Shown here in pieces: positions 8,802-18,267 of a DNA stretch of 64,000 nt. The translations under genes and the position numbers were made by a program. The notes under the pieces were generated by a model, which did no database searches, had not been told where the DNA came from, and was given only the letters and a program-made list of their open reading frames with translations. Numbering within the stretch: the first letter of the stretch is position 1; the number at the start of each line of letters is the position of its first letter. The stretch is from Rubrivivax sp. (GTDB taxonomy: Bacteria > Pseudomonadota > Gammaproteobacteria > Burkholderiales > Burkholderiaceae_C): the NCBI GenBank assembly GCA_019635285.1, contig JAHBZS010000003.1:145096-209095 (forward strand), given 5' to 3'.

Positions 8802-10682
8802 TCAGGCCGCCAGCAGCCGGTTGACGCGCTGCACGTAAGCCGCCGGGTCTTCCAGCTGGCCGCCTTCGGCGAGCAGCGCCTGGTCGAAGATGATCTGCGC
8901 CAGGTCGTCGAAGCGCGCGTCGCTTTCCAGCCGCTTGACCAGCGCGTGCTCGGCATTCACCTCCAACGTGGGCAGCGACTTCGGCGCGTCCTGGCCGGCC
9001 TGCTTGAGCAGCCGCGCCAGGTGCCCGCTCATGTCGCCTTCGTCGACGACGATGCAGGCCGGCGATTCGACCAGCCGCGTCGTCACGCGCACGTCCTTGG
9101 CGCGGTCCTTCAGCGCGGCCTTCAGGCGCTCGAGCACCGGCTTGAATTCTTCGGCCGCCTCTTCGGCCTTCTTCTTTTCTTCCTCGTCCTGCAGCTTGCC
9201 CAGGTCGAAGGCGCCCTTGGCCACGCTCTGCAGCATCTTGCCTTCGAACTCGTACAGGTGGCTCAGCATCCATTCGTCGACGCGGTCCGTCAGCAGCAGC
9301 ACCTCGATGCCCTTCTTGCGGAAGATCTCCAGCTGCGGGCTGCTCTTGGCCGTGGCCAGGTTGTCGGCGGTGATGTAGTAGATGGCCTCCTGGCCGTCCT
9401 TCATGCGCTTGACGTAGTCGGCGAAGGACACGCCCGCATCGGCCTGCGTGCTGGCAAAGCGCAGCAGCTTGGCCAGCCGCTCCTGGTTGGCATGGTCCTC
9501 GCCGATGCCTTCTTTCAGCACCGCGCCGAAGTCCTTCCAGAAGGCGGCGTACTTGTCGCGCTCGGCGGCGTCTTCGCTGTCGGCCAGCGACTCCAGCATG
9601 CCCAGCACACGCTTGGTGCTGCCCTCGCGGATGGCCTTGACGTCGCGGCTTTCCTGCAGCAGTTCGCGGCTGACGTTCAGCGGCAGGTCGGCCGAGTCGA
9701 TCACGCCCTTGACGAAGCGCAGGTACACCGGCATCAGCGCCTCGGCGTCGTCCATGATGAACACGCGCTTGACGTACAGCTTGACGCCGCCGCGCTTGTC
9801 GCGGTTCCACAGGTCGAAGGGCGCCTTGCTCGGCACGTACAGCAGCTGCGTGTATTCGCTGCGGCCCTCGACGCGGTTGTGCGTGTAGGCCAGCGGCGGC
9901 GCCTGGTCGTAGCTGATCTGCTTGTAGAACTCCTGGTACTCAGCGTCGGTGATGTCGCTCTTGGGGCGCGTCCACAGCGCCGCGGCCTTGTTCACCGTCT
10001 CCCATTCGTCCGTCAGCAGCTGCTCCTTCTTCTCCTCGTCCCAGCGCTCCTTCTTCATCAGGATGGGCAGCGAGATGTGGTCGGAGTACTTGGCGACGAT
10101 CGACTTGAGCTTCCAGGTGGACAGGAACTCCTCCTCGCCGTCGCGCAGGTGCAGGATGACGTCGGTGCCGCGCTCGGCCTTGTCGACGGCCTCGACCTCG
10201 AACTCGCCGGCGCCCGTGCTGCTCCAGCGCACGCCCTCGGCGGCGGGCAACCCGGCGCGGCGCGAGAGCACGGTGATGCGGTCGGCGACGATGAAGCCGG
10301 AATAGAAGCCGACCCCGAACTGGCCGATCAGGTTGGCGTCCTTCTTCTTGTCGCCTTCCAGCCGCGACAGGAACTCGCGCGTGCCGCTCTTGGCGATGGT
10401 GCCCAGGTGCGCCACCGCTTCCTCGGCGCTCATGCCGATGCCGTTGTCGCGGATGGTCAGCGTCTTGGCGTCCTTGTCGAAGAACACACGCACCTCGAGA
10501 TTGGGCGCGTCTTCCCACAGCGCACTGTTGTCCAGCGCTTCGAAGCGCAGCTTGTCGCAGGCGTCGGACGCGTTGGAGATCAACTCGCGCAGGAAGATCT
10601 CCTTGTTCGAGTACAGCGAGTGCGTCACCAGATGCAGGATCTGCTGCACCTCGGCCTGGAAGGAAAGGGTCTGTTTGCTCAT
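8802..10682 (-). CDS. htpG: Chaperone protein HtpG (Hsp90)
   Basis: The product is 626 residues, the bacterial Hsp90, an ATP-driven dimeric cytosolic chaperone. The GHKL ATPase motifs are intact: [13 protein letters not shown] at about 33-45, DNGIGMS near 80 and [11 protein letters not shown] near 120. The middle domain carries the ATP-contacting arginine region ([15 protein letters not shown]). Its length is that of the family without a eukaryotic linker. A near-perfect sigma-32 promoter lies 38-66 bp upstream. The long plus-strand ORF across the same bases is a shadow. Confidence 0.98.
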   Translation of the reverse strand: MSKQTLSFQAEVQQILHLVTHSLYSNKEIFLRELISNASDACDKLRFEALDNSALWEDAPNLEVRVFFDKDAKTLTIRDNGIGMSAEEAVAHLGTIAKSGTREFLSRLEGDKKKDANLIGQFGVGFYSGFIVADRITVLSRRAGLPAAEGVRWSSTGAGEFEVEAVDKAERGTDVILHLRDGEEEFLSTWKLKSIVAKYSDHISLPILMKKERWDEEKKEQLLTDEWETVNKAAALWTRPKSDITDAEYQEFYKQISYDQAPPLAYTHNRVEGRSEYTQLLYVPSKAPFDLWNRDKRGGVKLYVKRVFIMDDAEALMPVYLRFVKGVIDSADLPLNVSRELLQESRDVKAIREGSTKRVLGMLESLADSEDAAERDKYAAFWKDFGAVLKEGIGEDHANQERLAKLLRFASTQADAGVSFADYVKRMKDGQEAIYYITADNLATAKSSPQLEIFRKKGIEVLLLTDRVDEWMLSHLYEFEGKMLQSVAKGAFDLGKLQDEEEKKKAEEAAEEFKPVLERLKAALKDRAKDVRVTTRLVESPACIVVDEGDMSGHLARLLKQAGQDAPKSLPTLEVNAEHALVKRLESDARFDDLAQIIFDQALLAEGGQLEDPAAYVQRVNRLLAA

Positions 10683-10719
10683 GGATTCTTGGAGTGATGT
10701 GCCGACGGGAGCCGACTGC

Positions 10720-10748
10720 AGATGGGGTAAGCTTCAAGCACTTTCAAG
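10720..10748 (-). promoter_or_regulatory. Sigma-32 heat-shock promoter of htpG
   Basis: Read on the minus strand, CTTGAAA (10748-10742) is followed after 14 bases by CCCCATCT (10727-10720). This fits the published sigma-32 consensus of CTTGAAA, 13-17 bp and CCCCATNT. The start of htpG is 38 bases further on, leaving a leader of about 30 bases with a TTGGAG-type ribosome site. Confidence 0.88.
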
Positions 10749-10882
10749 AGCGCGGTGTCGGCGCCTGCCGAAGCGCAGCGGGAACTTTCAGACCCGCGCC
10801 GCCATCCGACTGTGCTTGTGCCATCGCCGCAGAGCGGTGCGCGACTGATCCACAGCCGCCAAAAAAAGGGAGGGCACCGCCG

Positions 10883-12145
10883 ATGTCGAACGGCAGCACG
10901 GGCATTTTGCCGCAGGCGCCAGATATTTCCTGGCCCGATCTCCACCAACTCGACCCGGTGCTGGGCCTGGCACTGGTGATGCTCATTGCGGTCGTGGCCG
11001 CGAGCACCTTGCACCGCCTGCTCAGACTGCCGCGGCTGGCGGGCTACATGCTCGTCGGTGCACTGGCCAGCCCGCTGGGCCTGGGCCTGCTGCGCCCGGA
11101 CGACCTGGACAGCTGGAAGCCGATCATCGACCTGGCCATCGCCGTGCTGGTGTTCGAGCTCGGCAGCCGCCTGCGGCCGCGCTGGCTGATCGACAACCCG
11201 TGGCTGGCCGCCAGCTGCGTGCTCGAAGGCCTGTGCGCCGCGCTGGCCGTGGGCGGCATCCTGGTGTGGCTGGGCGCGCCGCTGCCGTCTGCGGTGCTCG
11301 CCGGCACCGTGGCGGCCTCGACCTCGCCGATCATCGTCATGGCCGGCGTGCACGAACTGCGGCCGCGCGGGCAGGTGGGCGAGCGGCTGCTGATGATGTG
11401 CGCCATCAACAGCGTGCTCGCCATGCTGGTGCTCAAGCTCTGGCCGCTGCTGGCCATGACCGGGCAGGCCTCGCTGGCCAGCGACGCGACGACCTGGCTG
11501 GCCAGCGCACTGTTCGTGGTCTGCGGCTCCTTCCTGCTCGGCCTGATCGGCGGCTGGATCCTCGACCGCGCGACGCGCTTCAGCGACCAGCGCTCGGGCA
11601 CGCTGGTGCTGCAGATCGCGCTGGTCATGCTGGCGTCGACGCTGGCCTCGATCTGGGGCCTGTCGCCGCTGCTGACGCTGCTGGTGGCCGGCATGACGGC
11701 GCGCGCCCTGATGGGCCATCGGCTCACTGTCGAGCCTTACCTGGGCAGCGCCGGCGCGGCGCTGACCGTGCTGCTGTTCATCAGTCTGGGCGTGCTGTTC
11801 ACCTTCGACGGCGCGCAGCAGGTCTGGCCCTGGGTGCTGGCGCTGATCGCCGCGCGGCTGATCGGCAAGGGCGTGGGCGTCGCGCTGCTGGCCCGGCCCA
11901 GCGGGCTGGGCTGGCGCCAGGCCCTGGGCCTGACGCTGTCGCTGCAGCCGATGGGCAGCCTGGCCGTGCTGCTGGTGGCCGACAACTTCCGCTGGGGGCA
12001 GCAGCTGCCCGGCCTGGACCCTGCGGTGCTGCAGGCGCTGCTGGTCTGCGCCGCGGCCATGCAGCTGACTGGCCCGCTGTGGTTGAACCTGGGCCTGCGC
12101 CGCGTGGCCGGCGAGTGCCAAGAGGAGGATGCGCATGGCGCTTGA
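10883..12145 (+). CDS. Cation:proton antiporter (CPA2-type)
   Basis: The product is 420 residues with about 12 hydrophobic segments. Examples are [30 protein letters not shown] and [14 protein letters not shown]. The repeated gating-helix composition and the [13 protein letters not shown] strand resemble Na+/H+ exchangers of the CPA2 group. There is no RCK/TrkA domain at the C-terminus, so it is shorter than KefB/KefC. ATG 10883 follows GGGAGGG by eight bases, which fixes this start over upstream in-frame codons. The stop overlaps the start of the YbdK-type ligase gene, implying coupling. The ion is not deducible. Confidence 0.85.
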   Translation: MSNGSTGILPQAPDISWPDLHQLDPVLGLALVMLIAVVAASTLHRLLRLPRLAGYMLVGALASPLGLGLLRPDDLDSWKPIIDLAIAVLVFELGSRLRPRWLIDNPWLAASCVLEGLCAALAVGGILVWLGAPLPSAVLAGTVAASTSPIIVMAGVHELRPRGQVGERLLMMCAINSVLAMLVLKLWPLLAMTGQASLASDATTWLASALFVVCGSFLLGLIGGWILDRATRFSDQRSGTLVLQIALVMLASTLASIWGLSPLLTLLVAGMTARALMGHRLTVEPYLGSAGAALTVLLFISLGVLFTFDGAQQVWPWVLALIAARLIGKGVGVALLARPSGLGWRQALGLTLSLQPMGSLAVLLVADNFRWGQQLPGLDPAVLQALLVCAAAMQLTGPLWLNLGLRRVAGECQEEDAHGA

Positions 12146-13250
12146 GAACTTCACCGTCTCCGAGCCGTTGACGATGGGCGTCGAGCTCGAGCTGCAGTTG
12201 CTGGACACGCTCGAATTCGACCTCTCGCCACGCGCGCAGGACCTGCTGCGTGCGCTGGACAAGCACCCCGGCGCGTGGGACGTCAAGCCCGAGATCACGC
12301 GCAGCATGATCGAGATCGGCACCTCCATCCAGCGTGAGCACGCGCCGCTGCGCGACGAGCTGCACGACCTGTGCCGCCAGCTGTCGCGCGCCGCGCGCAA
12401 GCTCAACATCGGCATCGCCGGCGGCGGCACGCACCCGTTCCAGCACTGGAGCGAGCAGCAGATCTTCCCCACCGAGCGCTTCCACTACATCAGCGAGCTC
12501 TACGGCTACCTGGCCAAGCAGTTCACCGTCTTCGGCCAGCACGTGCACATCGGCGTGCCGCACGGCGACGAGGCGCTGTGGCTGCTGCATGCGCTGTCGC
12601 GCTACGTACCGCACTTCATCGCGCTGAGCGCCTCGTCGCCCTTCGTGCAGGGCGTGGACACGGGCTTCCATTCGGCGCGGCTGAATTCGGTGTTCGCCTT
12701 TCCGCTGTCGGGGCGCGCCCCCTTCGTGCTCACCTGGGACGCCTTCGGCCAGTTCTTCGAGAAGATGACCAGCACCGGCGTCGTGCAGTCGATGAAGGAC
12801 TTCTACTGGGACATCCGCCCCAAGCCCGAGTTCGGCACCATCGAGCTGCGCGTGTGCGACACGCCGCTCACCGTCGACAAGGCCGCCGCGCTGGCCTGCT
12901 ACCTGCAGAGCCTGTGCCGCTACCTGCGCGAGGAGCGGCCTTTCGAGCCGGCCGAGGACGACTACCTGGTGTATACCTTCAACCGCTTCCAGGCCTGCCG
13001 CTTCGGCCTGGACGGCGAGATCGTCGACCCCAAGACCAAGCAGCGCGAGCGCTTGCGCGACGACATCGTGCGCACGCTGGCGCGCGTGGCCGAGCACGCG
13101 CTGGACCTGCGCTCGCTGGAGGCCAACAACCAGATCCGCGACTCGCTGTTCGAAGGCAACGACGCCACCTGGCTGCGCGCGCAGCGCCAGGTCGGCGTGC
13201 CCATCCCCGCGGTGGCCGAAGCCGCCAGCGCACGCTGGATGATGAAGTGA
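12135..13250 (+). CDS. YbdK-type carboxylate-amine ligase (glutamate-cysteine ligase 2 family)
   Basis: The product is 371 residues. The start of the GCS2 fold ([13 protein letters not shown]) and the [10 protein letters not shown] and [12 protein letters not shown] motifs are all present, typical of YbdK proteins, which show weak gamma-glutamylcysteine ligase activity. Two ATGs compete, at 12129 and 12135. The AGGAGG at 12123-12128 abuts the first and lies six bases before the second, so 12135 is chosen. It overlaps the antiporter stop by about ten bases. In this family the true product is often unknown, so a role in glutathione supply is only inferred. Confidence 0.85.
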   Translation: MALENFTVSEPLTMGVELELQLLDTLEFDLSPRAQDLLRALDKHPGAWDVKPEITRSMIEIGTSIQREHAPLRDELHDLCRQLSRAARKLNIGIAGGGTHPFQHWSEQQIFPTERFHYISELYGYLAKQFTVFGQHVHIGVPHGDEALWLLHALSRYVPHFIALSASSPFVQGVDTGFHSARLNSVFAFPLSGRAPFVLTWDAFGQFFEKMTSTGVVQSMKDFYWDIRPKPEFGTIELRVCDTPLTVDKAAALACYLQSLCRYLREERPFEPAEDDYLVYTFNRFQACRFGLDGEIVDPKTKQRERLRDDIVRTLARVAEHALDLRSLEANNQIRDSLFEGNDATWLRAQRQVGVPIPAVAEAASARWMMK

Positions 13251-13302
13251 CGCGGTGGCGCTTGGCGTATCGTGCTAGGCCTCTGACCACGGTGCGCCTC
13301 GC

Positions 13303-14739
13303 ATGAACTACCCGAACACCCGACTCCTCATCGACGGCCAGTGGTGTGACGCCACCGACGGCAAGACCCTCGCGGTGCTGAACCCGGCCAGCGGCCGGGA
13401 AATCGGCCGCGTGGCGCATGCCGGCATCGCCGACCTGGAGCGCGCGCTGGCCGCCGCGCAGCGCGGCTTCGAGCAGTGGCGCGACACGTCCGCGCTGGAG
13501 CGCAGCGCGGTGATGCGCCGCGCCGCCGCGCTGATGCGCGAACGCGCCGCCGACATCGGCGCGCTGATGACCATGGAGCAAGGCAAGCCGCTGGCCGAGG
13601 CCAAGGCCGAAGCCACGATGGCCGCCGAGATCATCGAGTGGTTCGCCGAGGAAGGCCGCCGCGTCTACGGCCGCGTCGTGCCCTCGCGCTCGCTGGCCGT
13701 GCAGCAGACGGTGCTGAAGAGCCCGGTCGGCCCGGTGGCCGCCTTCACGCCCTGGAACTTCCCCATCAACCAGGTGGTGCGCAAGCTGTCGGCGGCGCTG
13801 GCCACCGGCTGCTCGATGATCGTCAAGGCGCCCGAAGAAACCCCGGCCTCGCCGGCGGCGCTGATCCAGGCTTTCGTCGATGCCGGCGTGCCCGCCGGCG
13901 TGGTGGGGCTGGTGTACGGCAACCCGGCCGAGATCTCGTCGTACCTGATCGCGCATCCGGTGATCCGCAAGATCACCTTCACCGGCTCCACGCCGGTGGG
14001 CAAGCAGCTGGCCGCGCTGGCCGGCACGCACATGAAGCGCGCCACCATGGAGCTGGGCGGCCATGCGCCGGTGATCGTGGCCGAGGACGCGCAGATCGAC
14101 CTGGCCATCAAGTGCGCGGGCGCCGCCAAGTTCCGCAACGCCGGCCAGGTGTGCATCTCGCCGACGCGCTTCCTGGTGCACAACAGCATCCGCGCCGAAT
14201 TCGCGGCCAAGCTGGCCAAGCATGCGCAGTCGCTGAAGGTCGGCGACGGCCTGGCCGAAGGCACGGCGATGGGCCCGCTGGCCAACGCCCGCCGGCTGAC
14301 GGCGATGGCGCAGTTCGTCGACGACGCCCGCGCCAAGGGCGCGACGGTGGCCGCCGGCGGCGAGCGCATCGGCTCGGCCGGCAACTTCTTCGCGCCCACG
14401 GTGCTGGACGAGGTGCCGCTGGAAGCCGCAGTGTTCAACCAGGAGCCCTTCGGCCCGCTGGCGGCGATCCGCGGCTTCGACCGGCTGGAAGACGCCATCG
14501 CCGAAGCCAACCGCCTGCCCTACGGCCTGGCCGGTTATGCCTACACCCGCTCGCTGAAGAACGCGCAGCTGCTGTCGCAGCGCCTGGAGCTGGGCATGCT
14601 GTGGATCAACCAGCCGGCACTGCCCTGGGTGGAGATGCCCTTCGGCGGCATCAAGGACTCGGGCTACGGCTCGGAAGGCGGCAGCGAGGCGCTGGAGGCC
14701 TACCTCAACACCAAGGCGGTGTCGATCCTCTGCGCCTGA
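13303..14739 (+). CDS. gabD: NAD(P)-dependent succinate-semialdehyde dehydrogenase
   Basis: The product is 478 residues of the aldehyde dehydrogenase fold. The cofactor segment [10 protein letters not shown], the GFTGS-type [10 protein letters not shown], the general base glutamate in ELGGHAP (about 250) and the nucleophile in NAGQVCIS (about 284) are all intact. Overall resemblance is to the GabD/DavD group that oxidises succinate or glutarate semialdehyde to the acid. Succinic semialdehyde is also the end product of the hpa pathway whose genes lie 6 kb downstream, so a metabolic link is possible. It is followed seven bases later by an exporter gene. Confidence 0.88.
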   Translation: MNYPNTRLLIDGQWCDATDGKTLAVLNPASGREIGRVAHAGIADLERALAAAQRGFEQWRDTSALERSAVMRRAAALMRERAADIGALMTMEQGKPLAEAKAEATMAAEIIEWFAEEGRRVYGRVVPSRSLAVQQTVLKSPVGPVAAFTPWNFPINQVVRKLSAALATGCSMIVKAPEETPASPAALIQAFVDAGVPAGVVGLVYGNPAEISSYLIAHPVIRKITFTGSTPVGKQLAALAGTHMKRATMELGGHAPVIVAEDAQIDLAIKCAGAAKFRNAGQVCISPTRFLVHNSIRAEFAAKLAKHAQSLKVGDGLAEGTAMGPLANARRLTAMAQFVDDARAKGATVAAGGERIGSAGNFFAPTVLDEVPLEAAVFNQEPFGPLAAIRGFDRLEDAIAEANRLPYGLAGYAYTRSLKNAQLLSQRLELGMLWINQPALPWVEMPFGGIKDSGYGSEGGSEALEAYLNTKAVSILCA

Positions 14740-14746
14740 GCGCTCC

Positions 14747-15649
14747 ATGGCGCCGGCCCAGGCCCTGAGCCCCAGGGCTTTCGTCATGCTCTTGCTGCTG
14801 GCCTGCATGTTCGGCGGCAACCACGTGGCCGCGCGCTTCGCGCTCGACCACGGCATGGACGTGGCCAGTGCGGTGGCGGTGCGCAGCCTGGCGACGGCCA
14901 CGGTGGTGGCCGTGATCGTGGGGCTGTACCGCGTGCCGCTGGCCCTGACACCCAGGCACCGCAAGATGATGCCGCTGATTGCGCTGTTGGTGGGCGTGCA
15001 GAGCCTGTGCCTGTATTCGGCGGTGGCGCGCATCCCGGTCGGCCTGGCGCTGCTGGCCTTCAACACCTATCCGCTGTGGACCGCTGCTGCGGTCTGGGCG
15101 ATCTACGGCCACCCGCCCGAACGGGCGGTGTTGATCGCCATGCCGGTGATCCTGCTGGGCCTGGCGCTGGCGCTGGACGTGTCCGGCGCGGCGTCCGGGC
15201 TGGGGCTGCAGGCGCAGTGGCTGCGCATCGGCGGCGGCGTCGGCTTCGCGCTGGTGGCGGCCGCCTGCTTCGGCCTGGTGCTGGCGCTGACGCAGCACGA
15301 GGTGGCCGACCTGGACGGGCGGCTGCGCACCGCCCTCACCATGGGCATCGTCGGCGTGCTGGCCTTGCTGGCCAGCCTGGCGCAGGGCGGGCTGCACTGG
15401 CCCGACGCCGCCGCCGGCTGGTGGGGCCTGGCGCTGCTGACGCTGCTCTACGGCACCGCCTTCACCATCATGTTCACGCTGCTGCCCAAGCTGGGCGTGG
15501 TCGGCAACTCGCCGATCCTGAACGTGGAGCCGGTGGCGGCGCTGGCGCTGGCCTGGCTGCTGCTCGGGCAGTCGGTGTCGATGGTGCAGATGCTGGGCGC
15601 GCTGCTGGTGGTGGGCACGGTGATGGTGCTGGGGTTGCGCAGGCGGTAG
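14747..15649 (+). CDS. EamA/DMT family transporter
   Basis: The product is 300 residues with about ten transmembrane helices arranged as two EamA repeats. The first begins with MLLLLACMFGGNHVAARFALDHG. The second ends in NVEPVAALALAWLLLGQSVS, a hallmark of drug/metabolite exporters. Substrate cannot be read from sequence. It sits seven bases behind gabD and is likely co-transcribed. Confidence 0.88.
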   Translation: MAPAQALSPRAFVMLLLLACMFGGNHVAARFALDHGMDVASAVAVRSLATATVVAVIVGLYRVPLALTPRHRKMMPLIALLVGVQSLCLYSAVARIPVGLALLAFNTYPLWTAAAVWAIYGHPPERAVLIAMPVILLGLALALDVSGAASGLGLQAQWLRIGGGVGFALVAAACFGLVLALTQHEVADLDGRLRTALTMGIVGVLALLASLAQGGLHWPDAAAGWWGLALLTLLYGTAFTIMFTLLPKLGVVGNSPILNVEPVAALALAWLLLGQSVSMVQMLGALLVVGTVMVLGLRRR

Positions 15650-15867
15650 GCTGGGGGTTTACCGGCTTACGCGGCACATGCCGTCAGTCGCAGCATGTGC
15701 TCTGTGCCAGATTTCAATGAGAGAACTTGATGTATGTACCCTCACGCAAGCAGAGGCATCCCAAGAACATGTTGGACGCCAGGCAGTGCGCCCGCAGAGT
15801 TGTGCTGGTCTCCTGGTGGATCAATGGCGAGAGGTAGCGCACTGTTTAGACCGTCTACGTAGCACGA

Positions 15868-15886
15868 TTGCTATACACTGCAGCAA
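15868..15886 (+). promoter_or_regulatory. Inverted repeat over the antitoxin start (candidate autoregulatory operator)
   Basis: TTGCT at 15868-15872 and AGCAA at 15882-15886 form an inverted repeat with a 9-base spacer. The spacer contains a TATACA -10-like hexamer, and the right arm runs into the antitoxin ATG. Antitoxins usually bind such palindromes at their own promoter. The function here is inferred. The preceding bases 15650-15867 hold no supported gene and look less GC-biased than the flanking genes. Confidence 0.45.
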
Positions 15887-16170
15887 TGCGCTCCGCCACC
15901 TTCCCCCCCATCCGCGTCGAACCCAAGGTCAGAGCCGAAGTCGAGGCTGTTCTGCGCGACGGTGAATCGTTGACCCAGTTCATCGAGGAGGCTGTCGTCG
16001 CCGCCGCGGCCTGGCGCCGCGTGCAGGCCGAATTCGTCACCCGGGGCGAGGCGGCCATCGAGCGTTGGAAGCGCGAAGGCGGCGGGCACACGGTCGACGC
16101 CGTCATGGATGGCCTGCAGACGCGCCTGGATGACGCCAAGCGCCGAGTCGCCAAGCGCGCGGGCCGGTGA
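15886..16170 (+). CDS. Antitoxin of a ParE-type toxin-antitoxin pair
   Basis: The product is 94 residues, soluble and highly charged. The N-terminus (TFPPIRVEPKVRAEVEAVL then GESLTQFIEEAVV) has the ribbon-helix-helix look of YlcI/YnfO-like antitoxins. The C-terminal half (AIERWKREGGG to RVAKRAGR) is the likely toxin-wrapping region. ATG 15886 was preferred over an in-frame TTG six codons earlier. Its stop overlaps the toxin GTG start by four bases (GTGA), which is standard for antitoxin-toxin coupling. Confidence 0.75.
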   Translation: MRSATFPPIRVEPKVRAEVEAVLRDGESLTQFIEEAVVAAAAWRRVQAEFVTRGEAAIERWKREGGGHTVDAVMDGLQTRLDDAKRRVAKRAGR

Positions 16171-16493
16171 CGATCCAGTTCACGGTCACGCTGCTGCAGG
16201 AGGCCGCGGAAGACCTGCAGCGTCTGGAGGACTTTGCCATCGAGCGCGAGCTGGCAAGCCAGACGCCCGACTGGTCCACGCCGCAGCGAGCGCTGGACGC
16301 CATCCGCGAGGGCATGCGCCTGCTGTCCTGGTCACCCTATTCGTGTCGCCGGGCGGAGCTGGGCAACGGCCGCTCGCGGGAACTGATCGTGCCCTTCGGT
16401 GCAGCGGGCTACGTCGTTCTGTTCGAGATCGTCAGCGACGTCGTCGTCATCGGCGCCGTGCGGCACCAGCGGGAAGAAGACTACCGGCGCTGA
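16167..16493 (+). CDS. RelE/ParE family toxin
   Basis: The product is 108 residues. The pattern of an N-terminal helix pair (LLQEAAEDLQRLEDFA), a central strand with SPYSCRRAEL, then RELIVPFGAAGYVVLFEI and a final VVVIGAVRHQREEDY is that of ParE toxins. ParE acts on DNA gyrase, whereas RelE relatives cut mRNA, and sequence alone does not decide between them. The GTG start overlaps the antitoxin stop. The pair sits between an exporter gene and a SulP gene. Confidence 0.82.
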   Translation: MTIQFTVTLLQEAAEDLQRLEDFAIERELASQTPDWSTPQRALDAIREGMRLLSWSPYSCRRAELGNGRSRELIVPFGAAGYVVLFEIVSDVVVIGAVRHQREEDYRR

Positions 16494-16504
16494 GCGGCCC
16501 CCAC

Positions 16505-18235
16505 TCAGCGCTCGTCGGCCGGCTGCGCAGACGCCGCCTGGTAAGCCCGAACCGCATCGTCAATCGTGGCAAAGAAGGTCTGCTGCCCGAAGTGGCTGAA
16601 CAGGCCGAAGCGCTTGAGCTTGTCCTTCACCGGGCCCTTCATCTCGGCAAAACACAGCTCGATGCCCTGCTGCTGCAGCGATTCGTCCAGCTCGCGCAGC
16701 ATGTCGGCGGCGGTGATGTCGACGCTGGTCACCGGCTCGGCCGTGACCACCAGCCAGCGCACCGGCGTGGGCGCCGCGGCCAGGGTGTCGCGCACCACGC
16801 GCTCGAACCAGTCGGCATTGGCAAAGAACAGCGGCGCGTCCCAGCGCAGCAGCACCAGTCCGTCGATGCGCTGCGCCTCGGGGTGGCGCCGCACGTCGTG
16901 CCAGCCGTCGACGCCCGGCACCTTGCCCAGCACCGCCGCATGCGGGCGCCAGCCGTCCCACAGGAATTCGACCACCGAGACGACGATCGCCAGCGCGATG
17001 CCCTGGATGGCCCCGAGCAGCAGCACGCCCGCCGCGCAGCCGATGGACAGCCAGAACTCCCAGGCCTGCATGCGCCGGATGCGCTGCAGGTCGCGCCATT
17101 CGATCAAGCCCAGCACCGAGGCGATGACCACCGCCGCCAGCGCGCTATAGGGCAGGCGTTCCAGCAACTGCGGCGCCAGCAGCAGCAGCGCGGTCACGCC
17201 CAGCGCGCCGACCACGCCGGTCATCTGCGAGCGCGCGCCCGCCGCCTCGGCCACCGGCGTGCGTGACGAGCTGCTGCTGATGGGGAAACCCTGGAACAGG
17301 CCCACCACCAGGTTGGTGGCGCCCAGCGCCACCAGCTCCTGGTTGGGGTCCACCGGCTGGCGCTGGCGCTGTGCGTAGGTGCGCGACAGCACGCTGGTGT
17401 CGGCAAAGGCCACCAGCGACACGGCCAATGCGCCGCCCAGTACCGGCATCAGGTCGGACCAGTCGATCCATGGCAGCGCCAGCGACGGCAGCCCCTGCGG
17501 CAACGCGCCCAGCACGCGCACGTCCTGCTGGCGGTCCAGGTCGAAAAGCGCCACCACCAGCGTGGCGGCGGCGATGGCGACGAGCATGCCGGGCACACGC
17601 GGCCAGCGCTTCAGCAGCAGGATCAGCGCCAGCGCCCCGGCGCCCAGACCGAAGGCCGCGGCGTTGAGCTGCCCTTGCCACAGCGCGCGCACGAAGGCCA
17701 GCGCCTGCGCCGGCGGGCCGTCGCCGTCGACGGCGATGCCGCACAGCTTCGGGCATTGGCTGATGATGACCGCCAGCGCGATGCCGTTCATGTAGCCGTA
17801 GCGGATGGGCTTGGACAGCAGCTCGGTGATGAAGCCCAGCTTGGCCAGCCCGGCGGCGATGCAGATCAGGCCCACGGCCAGCGCCATCGCCCCGGCCAGC
17901 GCCACCGCGCGCGCCGGGTCGCCGGCCGCCAGCGGCAGCACCACGGCCAAGATCAGTGCCGCCAGCGACGAATCCGGCCCCATCACCATGATGCGGCTGG
18001 GCCCGAACAGCGCGTAGGCCAGCAGCCCGGCGATGGTGGCGTACAGCCCGTGGATGCCGGGCAGGCCCGAGGCCACCGCATAGGCAATGCCCACCGGCAC
18101 GAGCATCGTCGTCAGCACCAGCCCCGCCGCCACGTCGTGGCGCCACCCGCTCGCCGGGTAGTGGCGCAGCAGCTGCAGCCCGGGCAGCCAGCGCGCGGCA
18201 CCTGAGGCGAGTGGGGGTGTCACCAGCGGATGCAT
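16505..18235 (-). CDS. SulP family inorganic anion transporter with STAS domain
   Basis: The product is 576 residues. The membrane domain (about residues 20-430) begins with the SulP signature region GLVLTTMLVPVGIAYAVASGLPGIHGLYA and has 12-14 hydrophobic segments. The C-terminal STAS domain (about 450-560) includes VTSVDITAADML, where the usual Ser/Thr-Gly phosphorylation-type motif is altered. These proteins take up sulfate, bicarbonate or dicarboxylates, and the substrate is unknown here. A GTG three codons upstream is an alternative start. The gene is divergent from the AsmA gene with about 30 bp between them, so promoters must overlap coding sequence. Confidence 0.9.
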   Translation of the reverse strand: MHPLVTPPLASGAARWLPGLQLLRHYPASGWRHDVAAGLVLTTMLVPVGIAYAVASGLPGIHGLYATIAGLLAYALFGPSRIMVMGPDSSLAALILAVVLPLAAGDPARAVALAGAMALAVGLICIAAGLAKLGFITELLSKPIRYGYMNGIALAVIISQCPKLCGIAVDGDGPPAQALAFVRALWQGQLNAAAFGLGAGALALILLLKRWPRVPGMLVAIAAATLVVALFDLDRQQDVRVLGALPQGLPSLALPWIDWSDLMPVLGGALAVSLVAFADTSVLSRTYAQRQRQPVDPNQELVALGATNLVVGLFQGFPISSSSSRTPVAEAAGARSQMTGVVGALGVTALLLLAPQLLERLPYSALAAVVIASVLGLIEWRDLQRIRRMQAWEFWLSIGCAAGVLLLGAIQGIALAIVVSVVEFLWDGWRPHAAVLGKVPGVDGWHDVRRHPEAQRIDGLVLLRWDAPLFFANADWFERVVRDTLAAAPTPVRWLVVTAEPVTSVDITAADMLRELDESLQQQGIELCFAEMKGPVKDKLKRFGLFSHFGQQTFFATIDDAVRAYQAASAQPADER

Positions 18236-18267
18236 GCGAATCACGCTATCACAGCGAAAATGCGCCG

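Noticed and set aside
8784-10697. 637-codon plus-strand open frame opposite htpG
   Set aside because: It mirrors the htpG codons (runs of Leu, Gln, Val, His) and covers exactly the Hsp90 gene. It has no ribosome site or family resemblance.
15678-15965. 95-codon frame upstream of the antitoxin gene, and a shorter frame starting MYVPSRKQRH
   Set aside because: No ribosome site or family match, and the longer one crosses the antitoxin start in another frame. It could be a relic but cannot be supported.
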